From Opitutus sp. (lineage in GTDB: Bacteria; Verrucomicrobiota; Verrucomicrobiia; Opitutales; Opitutaceae), in assembly GCA_024998815.1 (NCBI GenBank), contig JACEUQ010000001.1:1302001-1366000 (forward strand): a DNA stretch of 64,000 nt, given 5' to 3'. Positions within the stretch are counted from its first letter, which is position 1. Every line of letters begins with the position of its first letter. Below, in pieces: positions 7,485-17,236 of the stretch. The notes beneath the pieces were generated by a model, which was given only the letters and a program-made list of their open reading frames with translations, was not told the DNA's origin and made no database searches. A program made the position numbers and the translations under genes.

Positions 7485-10180
7485 ATTCCGCAATCGCATT
7501 CGCCCGCTTCGGTCTGCTCCTCGGTCTAATCTGGGCCTCGCTGCACGCCTGCTCACCCTTGCACGCCGCGAGCGCTCCGCTCGGCCCAACCTCGGAAGCC
7601 CCACTGCGATTAATCCCCCCGGCCGTGGGTGACCACAGCCTGCGCGCGTTAACCCCGACCTGGTTGGAGCTGCGGCTTATCACCACGCAGGCCCCGCCCC
7701 CGGCCGGCGTGGAGCGCTGGAACTTCGTCACGCCCGATGGCCGTTGCGCCACGCCCGAGCCAGGCTCGTTTCAAGTCACCAGCGATGGCCAAATCATCCC
7801 AGTGGTGACCGTTGGGTTTAAACGGCGCGTCAGCTCGGCCACGCTGCTCGAACGCGATCTGCGGGTGGAGAACTCACTTTACCTGCAACTCGTCCACCCG
7901 TTGACCGCAGGCCAAACGGTGGTGGTCACGCAAGCCGCGGGGCTGCTCGGACCCGCCAAGGAAACCTTCGCCGTCACTCTGGAGCCGTTACGCACCAGCC
8001 CGGCGATCCATGTTAACCAGGAGGGCTACGCGCCGGCCTTCCCCAAGCAGGCGCGCCTCGGCTACTACCTGGGCAACCTCGGCGAATTGCCCACCGCCGA
8101 GTTCACCGAGTTTTCGATCCGCAACGCCACCACCGGTGAGACGGTCCACTGGGGCAAGCTAACCGCCCGCCGTGATGTGGGCTACGATTACAGCCCAAAA
8201 CCCTACCAACAGGTCTTGTTGGCCGATTTCAGTGCGCTCACCACACCTGGCGACTACACCCTGGTGGTGGCCGAATTGGGCTCGTCGCTACCCTTCCGCA
8301 TCGACGACGGGCTGGCGATGAACTGGCTGCGCACCTATGCCCTCGGGCTCTACCATCAACGCTGCGGCCAAGCCCTCGACTTGCCCTTCACGCGGTTTAC
8401 CCACGCCGCCTGTCACGGCGCCCCCGCCTCGGTGCCGATACCTCAGGCGGCCTACGCCGCGACCTGGACCACGATTGCCTCCAAGAGCGCCCCGGGCCCG
8501 CTCCAAACCGCCCCGCAGCTCATCGATGAAACCACGCAGCTTTACCCCTTCGTCAACCAGGGTAAAATCGACGTCGCCGGGGGCCACCACGACGCCGGCG
8601 ATTACAGCAAGTACACGATCAACGTGGCCACGCTGGTTCACCTGCTGATGTTCACCGCCGACGCCCTGCCGACGGCCGGCGCGCTCGACAACCTTGGCCT
8701 GCCCGAGAGCGGCGACGGCATCGGCGACATTCTGCAAGAAGCCAAAATCGAGGCCGACTATCTGGCCAAGCTCCAGGACGCCGACGGTGGGTTTTACTTT
8801 TTGGTCTACCCGGAAAACCGCGAATACGAGGGCGATGTCACGCTCCAGTCTGGCGACACCGGAGACTCGCAGGTGGTTTGGCCCAAAAACACCTCAGCCA
8901 CCGCCGCCGGGGTGGCGGCCCTCGCGCAATGCGCCTCCTCCCCGGCGTTTAAACGCCACTACCCGGAGATCGCGGCGAGTTACCTGGAAAAGGCCCGGCT
9001 GGGCTGGAGATTTCTGCAAACCGCCATCGCCCGCCACGGACTGGAAGGCTCCTACCAAAAGATCACTTTTTATGGAGACGAGTTTGGCCACCTCGACGAA
9101 CTGACGTGGGCCGCTACGGAACTGTATCTGGCCACGGGTGACGCCGACTACCAGCGGCAGCTTTTTTTGTGGTTTCCTGATTCCGCCGCCCCAACCACCC
9201 GCCGCTGGGGTTGGACGCACCTGTATGCTTCCTACGGCCACGCCATCCGCAGCTACGCCTTTGCCGTGCGCACCGGTCGCCTGCGCCCCGAACAACTCGA
9301 TCGCCTGCACCTCGCCAAATGCCGTACCGAGCTGGCGGCGGCGGCTGACGACGCCGTGCGCTGGACCCGGCAGAACGCCTACGGGTCGGCGTTCCCCGAG
9401 CCGGTGAAACGCTTTCGCGCCGGCGGCTGGTATTTTTCGCTGGATCAGGCCGCCGATCTAGCGGTGGCCTACCAACTCTGGCCGCGCGCAGACTATTTTG
9501 AGGCCATCGTGAGCAATTTGAATTACGAGGGCGGCACCAACCCGCTCAACCTGTGTTTTCTGACCGGACTGGGAAGCAAACGCCCGCAGGTGATCGTGCA
9601 TCAATTCGCCAACACCGACCACCGCGCGCTCCCGCCCACCGGTTTCCCTTTGGGCAACATCCAGGCCGGCTTCGACTGGTTGCCGCTCTACGGCCGCGAA
9701 CCGGGCGAACTGACCTTCCCTGCCGACGACGCCCCGATCGCGCCCTACCCTTTCTACGACCGCTGGGCGGACCTATGGAATACCTCCGCCGAATTCATGA
9801 CCGTGAACCACGCCCGCAGCCTGCTTGCGCTCAGCGCACTACTCGACCCGAAGGCCGCCGCGACTCCCTGGCGCTCCGGCACCGCCCGTATCCGTGTACC
9901 GACTGCGCCCGTGCCGGTCGGCACTGAGGTCACACTGGAAGTGAAAGTTGACGATCTCGACCTGCGCCACGCCCGGATCGTTTGGGATGGCCTCCAGCAA
10001 GCACCGGCGGGAGGGGTAACTTACCGCTTCACGCCGGTGAAAGAAGGCCCCCAGTGGGTCGAAGTCGAGGTCGCCTGGCCGGATGGCCGCCGGGTGTTTT
10101 CCAAAGCCACGTTCACCTGTGTTGCCCCAGGTGCAGCGGCGATGGCCGCGGCAGCCGGCACGGAAACTCCGCCGCGTTAA
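7481..10180 (+). CDS. Secreted glycoside hydrolase family 9 protein
   Basis: 899 residues. An N-terminal signal peptide (about 1-30, ending HAASA) precedes an Ig-like cellulase-N domain (about 90-290: 'AIHVNQEGYAP', 'GDYTLVV'). The (alpha/alpha)6 GH9 catalytic domain spans about 300-790. The catalytic base region is 'GGHHDAGDYSKY' (Asp near residue 372). The conserved 'NTDHRALPP' substrate loop is near 713, and the proton-donor Glu lies in 'NTSAEFMTVNHA' near 769. A beta-rich domain of about 100 residues ends the protein. GH9 enzymes are mostly endo-beta-1,4-glucanases. The start at 7481 is chosen because it begins the signal peptide and overlaps the acyltransferase stop by 4 nt. Confidence 0.88.
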   Translation: MNSAIAFARFGLLLGLIWASLHACSPLHAASAPLGPTSEAPLRLIPPAVGDHSLRALTPTWLELRLITTQAPPPAGVERWNFVTPDGRCATPEPGSFQVTSDGQIIPVVTVGFKRRVSSATLLERDLRVENSLYLQLVHPLTAGQTVVVTQAAGLLGPAKETFAVTLEPLRTSPAIHVNQEGYAPAFPKQARLGYYLGNLGELPTAEFTEFSIRNATTGETVHWGKLTARRDVGYDYSPKPYQQVLLADFSALTTPGDYTLVVAELGSSLPFRIDDGLAMNWLRTYALGLYHQRCGQALDLPFTRFTHAACHGAPASVPIPQAAYAATWTTIASKSAPGPLQTAPQLIDETTQLYPFVNQGKIDVAGGHHDAGDYSKYTINVATLVHLLMFTADALPTAGALDNLGLPESGDGIGDILQEAKIEADYLAKLQDADGGFYFLVYPENREYEGDVTLQSGDTGDSQVVWPKNTSATAAGVAALAQCASSPAFKRHYPEIAASYLEKARLGWRFLQTAIARHGLEGSYQKITFYGDEFGHLDELTWAATELYLATGDADYQRQLFLWFPDSAAPTTRRWGWTHLYASYGHAIRSYAFAVRTGRLRPEQLDRLHLAKCRTELAAAADDAVRWTRQNAYGSAFPEPVKRFRAGGWYFSLDQAADLAVAYQLWPRADYFEAIVSNLNYEGGTNPLNLCFLTGLGSKRPQVIVHQFANTDHRALPPTGFPLGNIQAGFDWLPLYGREPGELTFPADDAPIAPYPFYDRWADLWNTSAEFMTVNHARSLLALSALLDPKAAATPWRSGTARIRVPTAPVPVGTEVTLEVKVDDLDLRHARIVWDGLQQAPAGGVTYRFTPVKEGPQWVEVEVAWPDGRRVFSKATFTCVAPGAAAMAAAAGTETPPR

Positions 10181-10215
10181 CCGCCGCCGGTGCGTCGTCA
10201 ACGCGGGCAAGTCAC

Positions 10216-11124
10216 TCAATTTTTGCCGGATGACAGTGAGCTCGAGCCCGTTGGAGCGAGGACAAAGCCGCTCTGCTCACAGAGGGCTTTGGTCGCCGTC
10301 GTAATCTCCTGACTGAGTTTCAGGATGTCCAATTGGGGAAGGCCCGCGTCGACAAAAACGCCCTCCGAAATCGGCCACGAGTCGCTGGTGACGCCCAGGC
10401 CGAACTCGGTGCCCGCGACTACCGAGGCGGTGAGGTGTAACAGGGCGCTCCAACGGCGCACCTCGGGGTCCGCCGCCTTTTGGATGTCGTGCTGATGCGT
10501 TAAAACCTGGGTAAACAGGGGATTCATTCCCCACAACGCGAGAACCGCGCCGCCCAGCTCGCCGTGGGCGTAGCCAAAGGTTTCGCGCTCCCAGTTGATC
10601 ACCGCTTGGATGTTAGGCAGGTCGCCGGCTCCGGCCGGAATCTCCATTTGCAAGGCGAGTCTTTGGAGTAAAATCCGCCCCAGATTATGCATCAAGCCGA
10701 TGGTGTAAGCAGCTTTATGATCGAGGCTGGTTTGTTTTGCGATCACCTCCATGCCCACCGCCATGGCGATGGAATTGGCGAGCAGCCGGTCAGCGGAAAT
10801 ATGATAAACGGGCAGGTTTTGCTCACAGAGTTGGGCTGATACCGTGATGCAGGCGACCCGGTAGGCCTGAAACGCCCCCAGCCAGACGAGGGCTTGGTCC
10901 AAACTGGTGACGGTCTCGCCGCGCGTGTAACAAGCGCTGTTGGCCATGCGCAACAGGCGGCCCGTGATGGCGACGTCCATCGAAACTAGGCGGACAACGT
11001 GGTCGATATCGACATCGGGCTGTTGGATGGCGCGGTAAAGCGTATCAATAAGCTTGGAGGAGGAAGGAAGGCGGGCGGAAGCGGCCTTCAGCCAGTTGAT
11101 GTCAACCTGGGTGAAATGGGTCAT
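10216..11124 (-). CDS. HDOD-domain protein (distal of a tandem pair)
   Basis: 302 residues. An HDOD domain spans about 10-210: 'LPSSSKLIDTLYRAIQQPDVDIDHVVRLVSMDVAITGRLLRMANSA', then 'YTIGLMHNLGRILL' and 'WERETFGYAHGELGGAVLALWGMNP'. HDOD domains are HD-related helical modules that lack the full metal-binding set and act as signalling scaffolds. The C-terminal region (about 215-302) is unassigned. It lies 8 bp downstream of a second HDOD gene in the same orientation, so the two are probably cotranscribed paralogues. Confidence 0.85.
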   Translation of the reverse strand: MTHFTQVDINWLKAASARLPSSSKLIDTLYRAIQQPDVDIDHVVRLVSMDVAITGRLLRMANSACYTRGETVTSLDQALVWLGAFQAYRVACITVSAQLCEQNLPVYHISADRLLANSIAMAVGMEVIAKQTSLDHKAAYTIGLMHNLGRILLQRLALQMEIPAGAGDLPNIQAVINWERETFGYAHGELGGAVLALWGMNPLFTQVLTHQHDIQKAADPEVRRWSALLHLTASVVAGTEFGLGVTSDSWPISEGVFVDAGLPQLDILKLSQEITTATKALCEQSGFVLAPTGSSSLSSGKN

Positions 11125-11132
11125 GGGATCAG

Positions 11133-12014
11133 TTAATTGGAAAAGTTACGGGATTGGTTGAGGGCACCGCGGCTGATTTCGACCAGTTGCACGGATTTAA
11201 TCCCGAGGGCGTCGAGCCGGTCCTTGCGTAGCATAGAGCCACTTTGCAGGGCGTGGAAAGTCGCCCGGTTGCTTTCGGCCAAAGTCTCCGCCGTTTGCAA
11301 AATCAGGGACATCGGCGACTCGTTAACACAGGCGAGTTGGTCGGTGGATTTCTCGATGCTGTCGCTGACCGAGGCGGGGAAGCCCCACTTGCGCGTGATG
11401 AAACTGGAGACCTCGATGTGGTTAAGCCCAAAAGTGTTATGCTCCCACTGCAGGAGTGACTCGGCGCCACCCCACTCCAGTTTATCGACGTGAGAAAACT
11501 GCTGTTCTGCCCATTTATTGAGCACCAGAATACCGAGCGGGCGCATCAGGCCGGCGAGGTAAGCCACGTTGGGATCCATTTTAACCTCCGCTGCAATGAG
11601 TTGGCTGGCGGAGGCGGTAAACAGGACGCTTTTATTGTACTGGTCGCCGGAGATGCCGTAGGCGCGCAGCCGAGGCGGAGCCATGCCCTGCATGGTAGCC
11701 GTGGCGATGAGGCGGGCAATCTCGCGCATGCCGACACGCTGCAACGCATCCTCGATGGTTTTACAGATATTCGAGGTGCGCACAAAAAACGCTGAATTGG
11801 AGATGCGAATGATCCGCGCCGAGAGCATCACGTCGCGCCGCAGAATCGTGGCGATTTCGGGGATCGTGGTGCGCGGGTTACTGATCGCCAAGTTGAGCAA
11901 CCCGAGGATTTGCCCCGAAGCATTCAGTGAATCAGTAATGGTCAACAGGCACTGCTGGTCATTGGTCAGCCGCTTCACGTTGCCGTGTGGATGGGAAGTT
12001 TCACTCAAAGTCAT
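11133..12014 (-). CDS. HDOD-domain protein (proximal of a tandem pair)
   Basis: About 293 residues from the ATG at 12014; an upstream in-frame ATG at 12053 would add 13 poorly conserved-looking residues. Neither start has a Shine-Dalgarno motif. The HDOD core is 'LLNLAISNPRTTIPEIATILRRDVMLSARIIRISNSAFF', followed by 'AYLAGLMRPLGILVLNKWAE' and 'WEHNTFGLNHIEVSSFITRKWGFP'. The layout is that of the downstream neighbour, so the pair arose by duplication. It is probably a signalling adaptor; partners cannot be told from this window. Confidence 0.85.
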   Translation of the reverse strand: MTLSETSHPHGNVKRLTNDQQCLLTITDSLNASGQILGLLNLAISNPRTTIPEIATILRRDVMLSARIIRISNSAFFVRTSNICKTIEDALQRVGMREIARLIATATMQGMAPPRLRAYGISGDQYNKSVLFTASASQLIAAEVKMDPNVAYLAGLMRPLGILVLNKWAEQQFSHVDKLEWGGAESLLQWEHNTFGLNHIEVSSFITRKWGFPASVSDSIEKSTDQLACVNESPMSLILQTAETLAESNRATFHALQSGSMLRKDRLDALGIKSVQLVEISRGALNQSRNFSN

Positions 12015-12233
12015 AATGATGGTGCTTGGGGTTGAGTGTACCCATCGGCGCATTCAGCGGATACTTAAGCCGGTTTCGGCTTTTACCTTTTTTTGATGAA
12101 GTCTCTAATCCACTGAAAACTAGATATTAGCAAAACGCCTAAGGGAAACACCCTAGACGAACACCCCAAGCGGGCCGGTGATTATCGGACGACACAGAGG
12201 TCGTCCCTCCCCCGCGCCGACATGCAGGCGCCG

Positions 12234-12270
12234 TGTTTCGGCCATCAAGCCGGGCTTGATAGCCGAAACA
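12234..12270 (-). terminator. Hairpin just after the kup stop
   Basis: TGTTTCGGC-x-ATCAAGC pairs with GCTTGAT-x-GCCGAAACA: a 17-bp stem with one mismatch and a 3-nt loop, 5 nt past the kup stop codon. No U-tract follows on the minus strand. It is therefore a 3'-end or stabilising hairpin rather than a textbook intrinsic terminator. Confidence 0.6.
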
Positions 12271-12275
12271 CCGGC

Positions 12276-14183
12276 TCAAAGCTGCACGGGCAGGCCGATC
12301 TCGATGATCTGCGTGGGCAGGATTTGGTAATAATCCTTGATCGGGCGGGCGTTGCGACTGAGGAAGGCGTAGAGCGATTTCTGCCACTCGAACATCTTGG
12401 CGTTACCACCGGTGATGATCATTTCGCGGTTGAAATAATAGGTGGTGCCGTGCGCGGTGACCGGCACGCCTTGGCCCCGGATGCGATCCACCAGCTTGTT
12501 GACCGAGGGCGACTCCATGTAGCCGTAGCGACCTACGGCGCGCCAAATCCCCTCGCCCAAACACTCGAGTGTCATGCGCTCCTCGTCATTCACGTTGGGC
12601 ACCTCTTCGGTCACAATGGTCAGCAGCACAACGGTTTGCTGAAGGCATTTGTTGGCCTTGAGGTGGTGCAGCAAGGCCAACGGTGTGCCTTTGGAAGTGG
12701 CCACCATAAACACCGCGCTGCCGGGCACGCGCACGATGTTTTTACTTTTCGCAACTTGCGACAATTCCAGCTCGTTGATGGCGCCACCATAGACCTTTTC
12801 CTGTATCTCGTTACGCCCGCTTTTCCACGTGTGCATGACAGCGAGCACGGCGAGGGCCATGCCCACCGGCAGCCAGCCGCCGTCCTCGAATTTATGGGCG
12901 TTGGCCCCCAACAAAGTCAGATCCACCACAATGAAGAGCCCGCACAGCCCCAGGGCTTTTCCGCGTGACCACTTCCAGCGCACCCGGCTCGCCCGATAAA
13001 AAGCAAAGGTGGTCACGGCCATCGTGCCAGTGACCGCGATGCCGTAGGCGGCAGCCAGGGCCTCGGAGGACTTAAACTCAAAAACAATCCAGATCGAGCC
13101 GAGCGCCAGCGCCCAGTTGATCAACGGGATGTAGATTTGCCCCTCGTGTTCGGCATTGGTGTGCAGGATCTTAAGACGCGGAAAGTAGCCCAATTGGATG
13201 GCTTGGCGGGTCAAAGAGAACGTGCCTGAGATCAAGGCCTGGCTGGCGATGATGGCCGCGAAAATCGATAGGATCACGAGCACGAACTGAATCGGGCCGG
13301 CGGGGGCCAACTGAAAAAACGGATTCTCGGTGCTGAGCGGATGGCTGATGGCCCAGGCGCCTTGACCGAAATAGTTGAGCAACAAAGCCGGGCAGGCCAT
13401 TCCATACCAAGCAATTGCGATGTAACGCCGGCCGAAGTGGCCCATGTCGGCATAAAGCGCCTCGGCCCCGGTGACCGTCAAAACGATCGCGCCGAGTATG
13501 GCCGCGGCAAAGCCCGGATTGTTGGCCAGCAGGCGATAACCATAAAGCGGGTTGATCGCCCTGAGAACCGTCGGGTCTTGCGCCAGATGCCACGTGCCAA
13601 GCGCCCCGAGAGCGAGAAACCACGCCAACATCACCGGCCCGAAAATGCTCCCAATGAGCTTGGTGCCCTTACTCTGACTCACGAACAGCAGTGCGAGAAT
13701 GACCACCGAAATAATCACAATGGAGTGCTGCGTCAGATCTGGAACAAAGTTTTTTAACCCCTCGGCTGCACCAAGTACCGAAATAGCGGGCGTAATTACC
13801 CCGTCGCCGTACAGCAAGGCTGCTCCCAGCAAAATCAGCACCGTTCCCCAGCCTAACCCGCGCCGATCGCCATAAATGGTCGGAGCATCGCCGCGAGCAT
13901 GGCCAAGGGCGAGCAAGGCAAAGATACCACCTTCACCGCGGTTGTCCGCCTTGGTGACGTAATGCAGGTACTTAAAACTGACAATAAAAGTGAGCGCCCA
14001 AAACATCAGCGACAAGACCCCGAGCACCCCGTCGGCGCGCGCCATGGTTGGCGGCAGGTGCACCAAACACTCGCGCATCGCGTAAAGCGGACTCGTGCCG
14101 ATGTCGCCAAAAACCACCCCCAACGCCCCCAAACAGAGACTGGCTTGTGCAGCTTTTGACACCGACGCTTGGTGATTATGCAT
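12276..14183 (-). CDS. kup: Kup/KUP potassium uptake transporter
   Basis: 635 residues, the usual KUP length. The N-terminus 'ALGVVFGDIGTSPLYAMRECL' is the KUP signature, followed by 'DNRGEGGIFALLALG', 'LYGDGVITPAISVLGAAEG' and 'ADMGHFGRRYIAIAW'. Twelve membrane helices lie within about residues 15-450, and a cytoplasmic C-terminal domain ends the protein. It imports K+ together with protons. A putative c-di-AMP synthase is encoded at 49349-50707. KUP-type transporters are c-di-AMP-controlled in some bacteria, but no link is shown here. A strong hairpin follows the stop codon. The gene is divergent from menB. Confidence 0.95.
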   Translation of the reverse strand: MHNHQASVSKAAQASLCLGALGVVFGDIGTSPLYAMRECLVHLPPTMARADGVLGVLSLMFWALTFIVSFKYLHYVTKADNRGEGGIFALLALGHARGDAPTIYGDRRGLGWGTVLILLGAALLYGDGVITPAISVLGAAEGLKNFVPDLTQHSIVIISVVILALLFVSQSKGTKLIGSIFGPVMLAWFLALGALGTWHLAQDPTVLRAINPLYGYRLLANNPGFAAAILGAIVLTVTGAEALYADMGHFGRRYIAIAWYGMACPALLLNYFGQGAWAISHPLSTENPFFQLAPAGPIQFVLVILSIFAAIIASQALISGTFSLTRQAIQLGYFPRLKILHTNAEHEGQIYIPLINWALALGSIWIVFEFKSSEALAAAYGIAVTGTMAVTTFAFYRASRVRWKWSRGKALGLCGLFIVVDLTLLGANAHKFEDGGWLPVGMALAVLAVMHTWKSGRNEIQEKVYGGAINELELSQVAKSKNIVRVPGSAVFMVATSKGTPLALLHHLKANKCLQQTVVLLTIVTEEVPNVNDEERMTLECLGEGIWRAVGRYGYMESPSVNKLVDRIRGQGVPVTAHGTTYYFNREMIITGGNAKMFEWQKSLYAFLSRNARPIKDYYQILPTQIIEIGLPVQL

Positions 14184-14305
14184 ATTAGGAACGGTCTAGT
14201 TCACACAAAAAATTGTCCCGCACCAGCCCATTCGTTGTCCCTAAAATCCGCATCTCGTACGCGCCCGATTGACGCGCACCCGACGGCCTGCATGGTGCTG
14301 GCTTC

Positions 14306-15142
14306 ATGAGTCTCCCTGATTGGAAAGTCGCCAAGACCTACACCGACATCCTCTACCACAAGGCCGAGGGTATCGCCAAAATCACCATTAACCGCCCCGA
14401 GAAGCGCAACGCCTTCCGGCCCGAGACGGCCATGGAGTTGCACGACGCGCTGATTGACGCCCGCGAGGACCTGTCGGTGGGCGTGGTGCTGCTCACCGGA
14501 GCCGGTCCGCACAGCGACGGCAAGTACGCGTTTTGCTCCGGCGGCGACCAAAGCGTGCGCGGTCACGCCGGCTACGTGGGCGGCGACGGCGTGCCGCGCC
14601 TCAACATCCTGGATGTGCAAAAGCTCATCCGCTCCATGCCTAAGGTGGTCATCGCGCTGATCGCCGGGTACGCCATCGGCGGCGGCCACGTGTTGCACCT
14701 GGTTTGCGATCTGTCGATCGCGGCCGACAATGCCATTTGCGGCCAAGTGGGGCCCAAGATGGGCAGCTTCGACGGCGGCTTTGGCTCCAGTTATCTGGCG
14801 CGCATCGTCGGCCAGAAAAAGGCCCGCGAAATCTGGTACCTGTGCCGCCAATATAACGCGCAGCAGGCCCTCGACATGGGACTGGTTAACACCGTCGTTC
14901 CGCTGGCCCAACTCGAAGCCGAGGGCGTGCAGTGGGCCCGCGAAATCATGGGGCACAGCCCCCTGGCGATTCGCTGCCTCAAGAGCGCCTTTAACGCCGA
15001 TGTGGATGGCCAAAGCGGTCTGCAGGAACTCGCCGGTAACGCCACCCTACTCTATTACATGAGCGAGGAGGCCAAGGAATTCCACGGCGCCCAACGTGAG
15101 AAGCGCAAACCCGACGCGCGCAAGTTCCCCTGGCTGCCGTAA
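14306..15142 (+). CDS. menB: 1,4-dihydroxy-2-naphthoyl-CoA synthase (MenB)
   Basis: 278 residues of the crotonase fold. It closes the second ring of the menaquinone nucleus by an intramolecular Claisen condensation of o-succinylbenzoyl-CoA. MenB-specific features are visible: '[21 protein letters not shown]', the oxyanion segment '[13 protein letters not shown]', '[22 protein letters not shown]', '[18 protein letters not shown]' and a C-terminal '[15 protein letters not shown]' tail. menE and menC lie about 7.5 kb away in their own pair, so the pathway is split across loci. The gene is divergent from kup with a 122-bp shared gap. Confidence 0.95.
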   Translation: MSLPDWKVAKTYTDILYHKAEGIAKITINRPEKRNAFRPETAMELHDALIDAREDLSVGVVLLTGAGPHSDGKYAFCSGGDQSVRGHAGYVGGDGVPRLNILDVQKLIRSMPKVVIALIAGYAIGGGHVLHLVCDLSIAADNAICGQVGPKMGSFDGGFGSSYLARIVGQKKAREIWYLCRQYNAQQALDMGLVNTVVPLAQLEAEGVQWAREIMGHSPLAIRCLKSAFNADVDGQSGLQELAGNATLLYYMSEEAKEFHGAQREKRKPDARKFPWLP

Positions 15143-15155
15143 GCCGGTGCCGCGT

Positions 15156-15704
15156 TCAGGCCGAGGTGCGCACGTGCACGTCGGCCTGCGCAGCTGCCAC
15201 ACGGGCGGCCAACTCGGCCGCAACCTGGCCCCGGCGGGTCTTGTAAAACAGGGCAAGCCCGCCCTGAAACAACAGGGTGCCGCCCATCATGAGCAGGTAG
15301 ACGGCGAAATACATCGGTTTCAAAAGCGGCTCCAAATCCGTGGGTAAAACCCCGTATTGCTCCAGCATGCCACGCATCTCCGGCGTAAGACGCGCCATCA
15401 ACGCGGCCGCGTCGTAGGCACGCAGGTTTTCCATCACATAGAGAAAAACAATCGCCAGCACGGCGAGTTGCGCCCGCAGCAGCCAAACCATGCCGCTCGC
15501 ATCGCCGCTTATCAGGCGCTTCCTGCTGCACAGCGTCGTGATGCCGCAGGACATAACAATAGCCCCAACTGCGGCCCCAGGCCACTGCCCAAGCCACAGC
15601 GACAGGGACGTGCAAAAACCCGAGAACAACGTCATGCACCAGCCGTCCATCAAGGAGAGTGCGAGTACGCGGCGTAAGGTGGGTTCGGGGAGAGAATCAG
15701 GCAT
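15156..15704 (-). CDS. Four-helix integral membrane protein of unknown function
   Basis: About 182 residues from the ATG at 15704; an in-frame start 48 nt upstream is possible. Hydrophobic segments lie near residues 12-40, 46-62, 72-92 and 130-155. The C-terminal tail is Ala/Arg-rich and probably amphipathic. I recognise no motif. It ends 13 bp from the convergent menB and has no obvious operon partner, so function cannot be inferred from context. Confidence 0.7.
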   Translation of the reverse strand: MPDSLPEPTLRRVLALSLMDGWCMTLFSGFCTSLSLWLGQWPGAAVGAIVMSCGITTLCSRKRLISGDASGMVWLLRAQLAVLAIVFLYVMENLRAYDAAALMARLTPEMRGMLEQYGVLPTDLEPLLKPMYFAVYLLMMGGTLLFQGGLALFYKTRRGQVAAELAARVAAAQADVHVRTSA

Positions 15705-15823
15705 ACGTTTCAAGTTTTGCCCGAGCGTCACCGACGCACGCCCTTTCAGCAAGTCCGCACCCAGGGAATCGCGCGTTACCCAAACTCACCGCAGCCAACG
15801 CCAAGCAGCGCTAACCGCAGCGA

Positions 15824-17131
15824 TCAGGCGGCGTCCAGAGTGCTCTCGCCTTTACCTGATTTGCGCAGGATAGGCCGGCGTTTGCCGGCCACCACGGAGC
15901 AGTCGATCACCACCTCGATCACGTCGTCGCGACTGGGGAGCTCGTACATCACCTCCAACATGAGATTTTCCATGATCGAACGCAGCGCCCGCGCGCCGGT
16001 CTTCAACTCGACCGCCTTAACCGCGATGGCCTTGATCGCATCGGGGGTGAACTTGAGTTTCACACCGTCCATAGCGAAGAGCTTGGAATACTGCTTCACC
16101 ATGGCGTTCTTGGTGCGCACGAGCACCTTTTCGAGGTCGGCCACCTGCAGCGGCTCCAAAACCGTGACGACCGGTAAACGACCGATGAATTCCGGGATCA
16201 TGCCAAAGCGCACCAGGTCGCCCGGCTCGATCGACTTCATGATGTTTTCGGCGCTCATGGCGTCGCCATTATCCTGCTGCGACTGAATGGAACCAAAGCC
16301 GAGCCCGCGCTGCCCCAGACGCTTACTGATAATGCCCTCCAGGCCGACGAACGCCCCGCCGCAAATAAAGAGGATATTGGCGGTGTTGATCTGCACGTAT
16401 TCCTGATTTGGATGCTTGCGACCGCCTTGGGGCGGCACGTTGCACACCGAGCCCTCCAGAACCTTGAGCAAAGCCTGCTGAACACCCTCGCCGGAGACGT
16501 CGCGCGTGATAGAAACGTTCTCGGTTTTACGGCCGATTTTATCGATTTCGTCGATGTAGATGATGCCGCACTCCGCGCGTTTCACATCAAAGTTGGCGGC
16601 CTGAAGCAGACGCAAAACGACGTTCTCAACATCTTCGCCCACGTAGCCGGCCTCGGTGAGCGTGGTGGCGTCGGAAATGGCAAAAGGAACATCGAGAATC
16701 TTGGCGAGCGTGCGGGCGAGGAGCGTCTTGCCGGAGCCGGTCGGGCCGGTGAGCAAGATGTTGCTCTTTTCAACCTCCACGTCGGTGAACTCGGAGGAGA
16801 ACTCATCGCTGTGAACAGGCGAGTGTCCGGCGCCAAACATGAGGCGCTTGTAGTGGTTGTAGACGGCAACCGCCAAGACCTTCTTGGCGTGATCCTGGCC
16901 GATCACAAAGTCATCGAGGGCCGCCTTAACCGCGGCGGGCTTTATGAGCCGGAAAGCGGGTTTAACGGCGGCGGGAGCGGCGTGCTGATTCAGCTCACGA
17001 TCAACGATCGTCTTGCACACGTTGACGCACGCATCGCAGATCTGCACCCCGGGACCGGCGATGATTTTCCGCACCTCTGCCTGTGATTTGCCGCAGAACG
17101 AACAGAGGGTCACGCGAGACGGTTTGGCCAT
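15824..17131 (-). CDS. clpX: ATP-dependent Clp protease ATP-binding subunit ClpX
   Basis: 435 residues from the ATG at 17131. The longer in-frame reading adds residues that precede the conserved N-terminus. The N-terminal zinc-binding domain has 'CSFCGK' and 'CDACVNVC'. The AAA+ module carries Walker A '[13 protein letters not shown]', Walker B '[10 protein letters not shown]', the pore motif 'GYVGEDVE', the RKH loop and the ClpP-contacting IGF-type region. It unfolds tagged substrates for ClpP. The order on the minus strand is tig, clpP, clpX, but a hairpin with a U-tract separates clpP from clpX. Confidence 0.96.
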   Translation of the reverse strand: MAKPSRVTLCSFCGKSQAEVRKIIAGPGVQICDACVNVCKTIVDRELNQHAAPAAVKPAFRLIKPAAVKAALDDFVIGQDHAKKVLAVAVYNHYKRLMFGAGHSPVHSDEFSSEFTDVEVEKSNILLTGPTGSGKTLLARTLAKILDVPFAISDATTLTEAGYVGEDVENVVLRLLQAANFDVKRAECGIIYIDEIDKIGRKTENVSITRDVSGEGVQQALLKVLEGSVCNVPPQGGRKHPNQEYVQINTANILFICGGAFVGLEGIISKRLGQRGLGFGSIQSQQDNGDAMSAENIMKSIEPGDLVRFGMIPEFIGRLPVVTVLEPLQVADLEKVLVRTKNAMVKQYSKLFAMDGVKLKFTPDAIKAIAVKAVELKTGARALRSIMENLMLEVMYELPSRDDVIEVVIDCSVVAGKRRPILRKSGKGESTLDAA

Positions 17132-17181
17132 GGTTTTACTCTGCGTTTCACCGGGTGCCTGTCGAGTACGCAAAAGCTCAA

Positions 17182-17211
17182 AAAAAACGGCGACCCGAAG
17201 GTCGCCGTTTT
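17182..17211 (-). terminator. Intrinsic terminator after clpP
   Basis: On the minus strand AAAACGGCGACC-TTCG-GGTCGCCGTTTT forms a 12-bp perfect stem with a stable UUCG tetraloop, followed by a run of U. It ends 25 bp after the clpP stop and lies 50 bp before the clpX start. clpX therefore needs its own promoter or read-through. Confidence 0.85.
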
Positions 17212-17236
17212 GGAGGGTGTTTTGCGCTAGTCCGAA

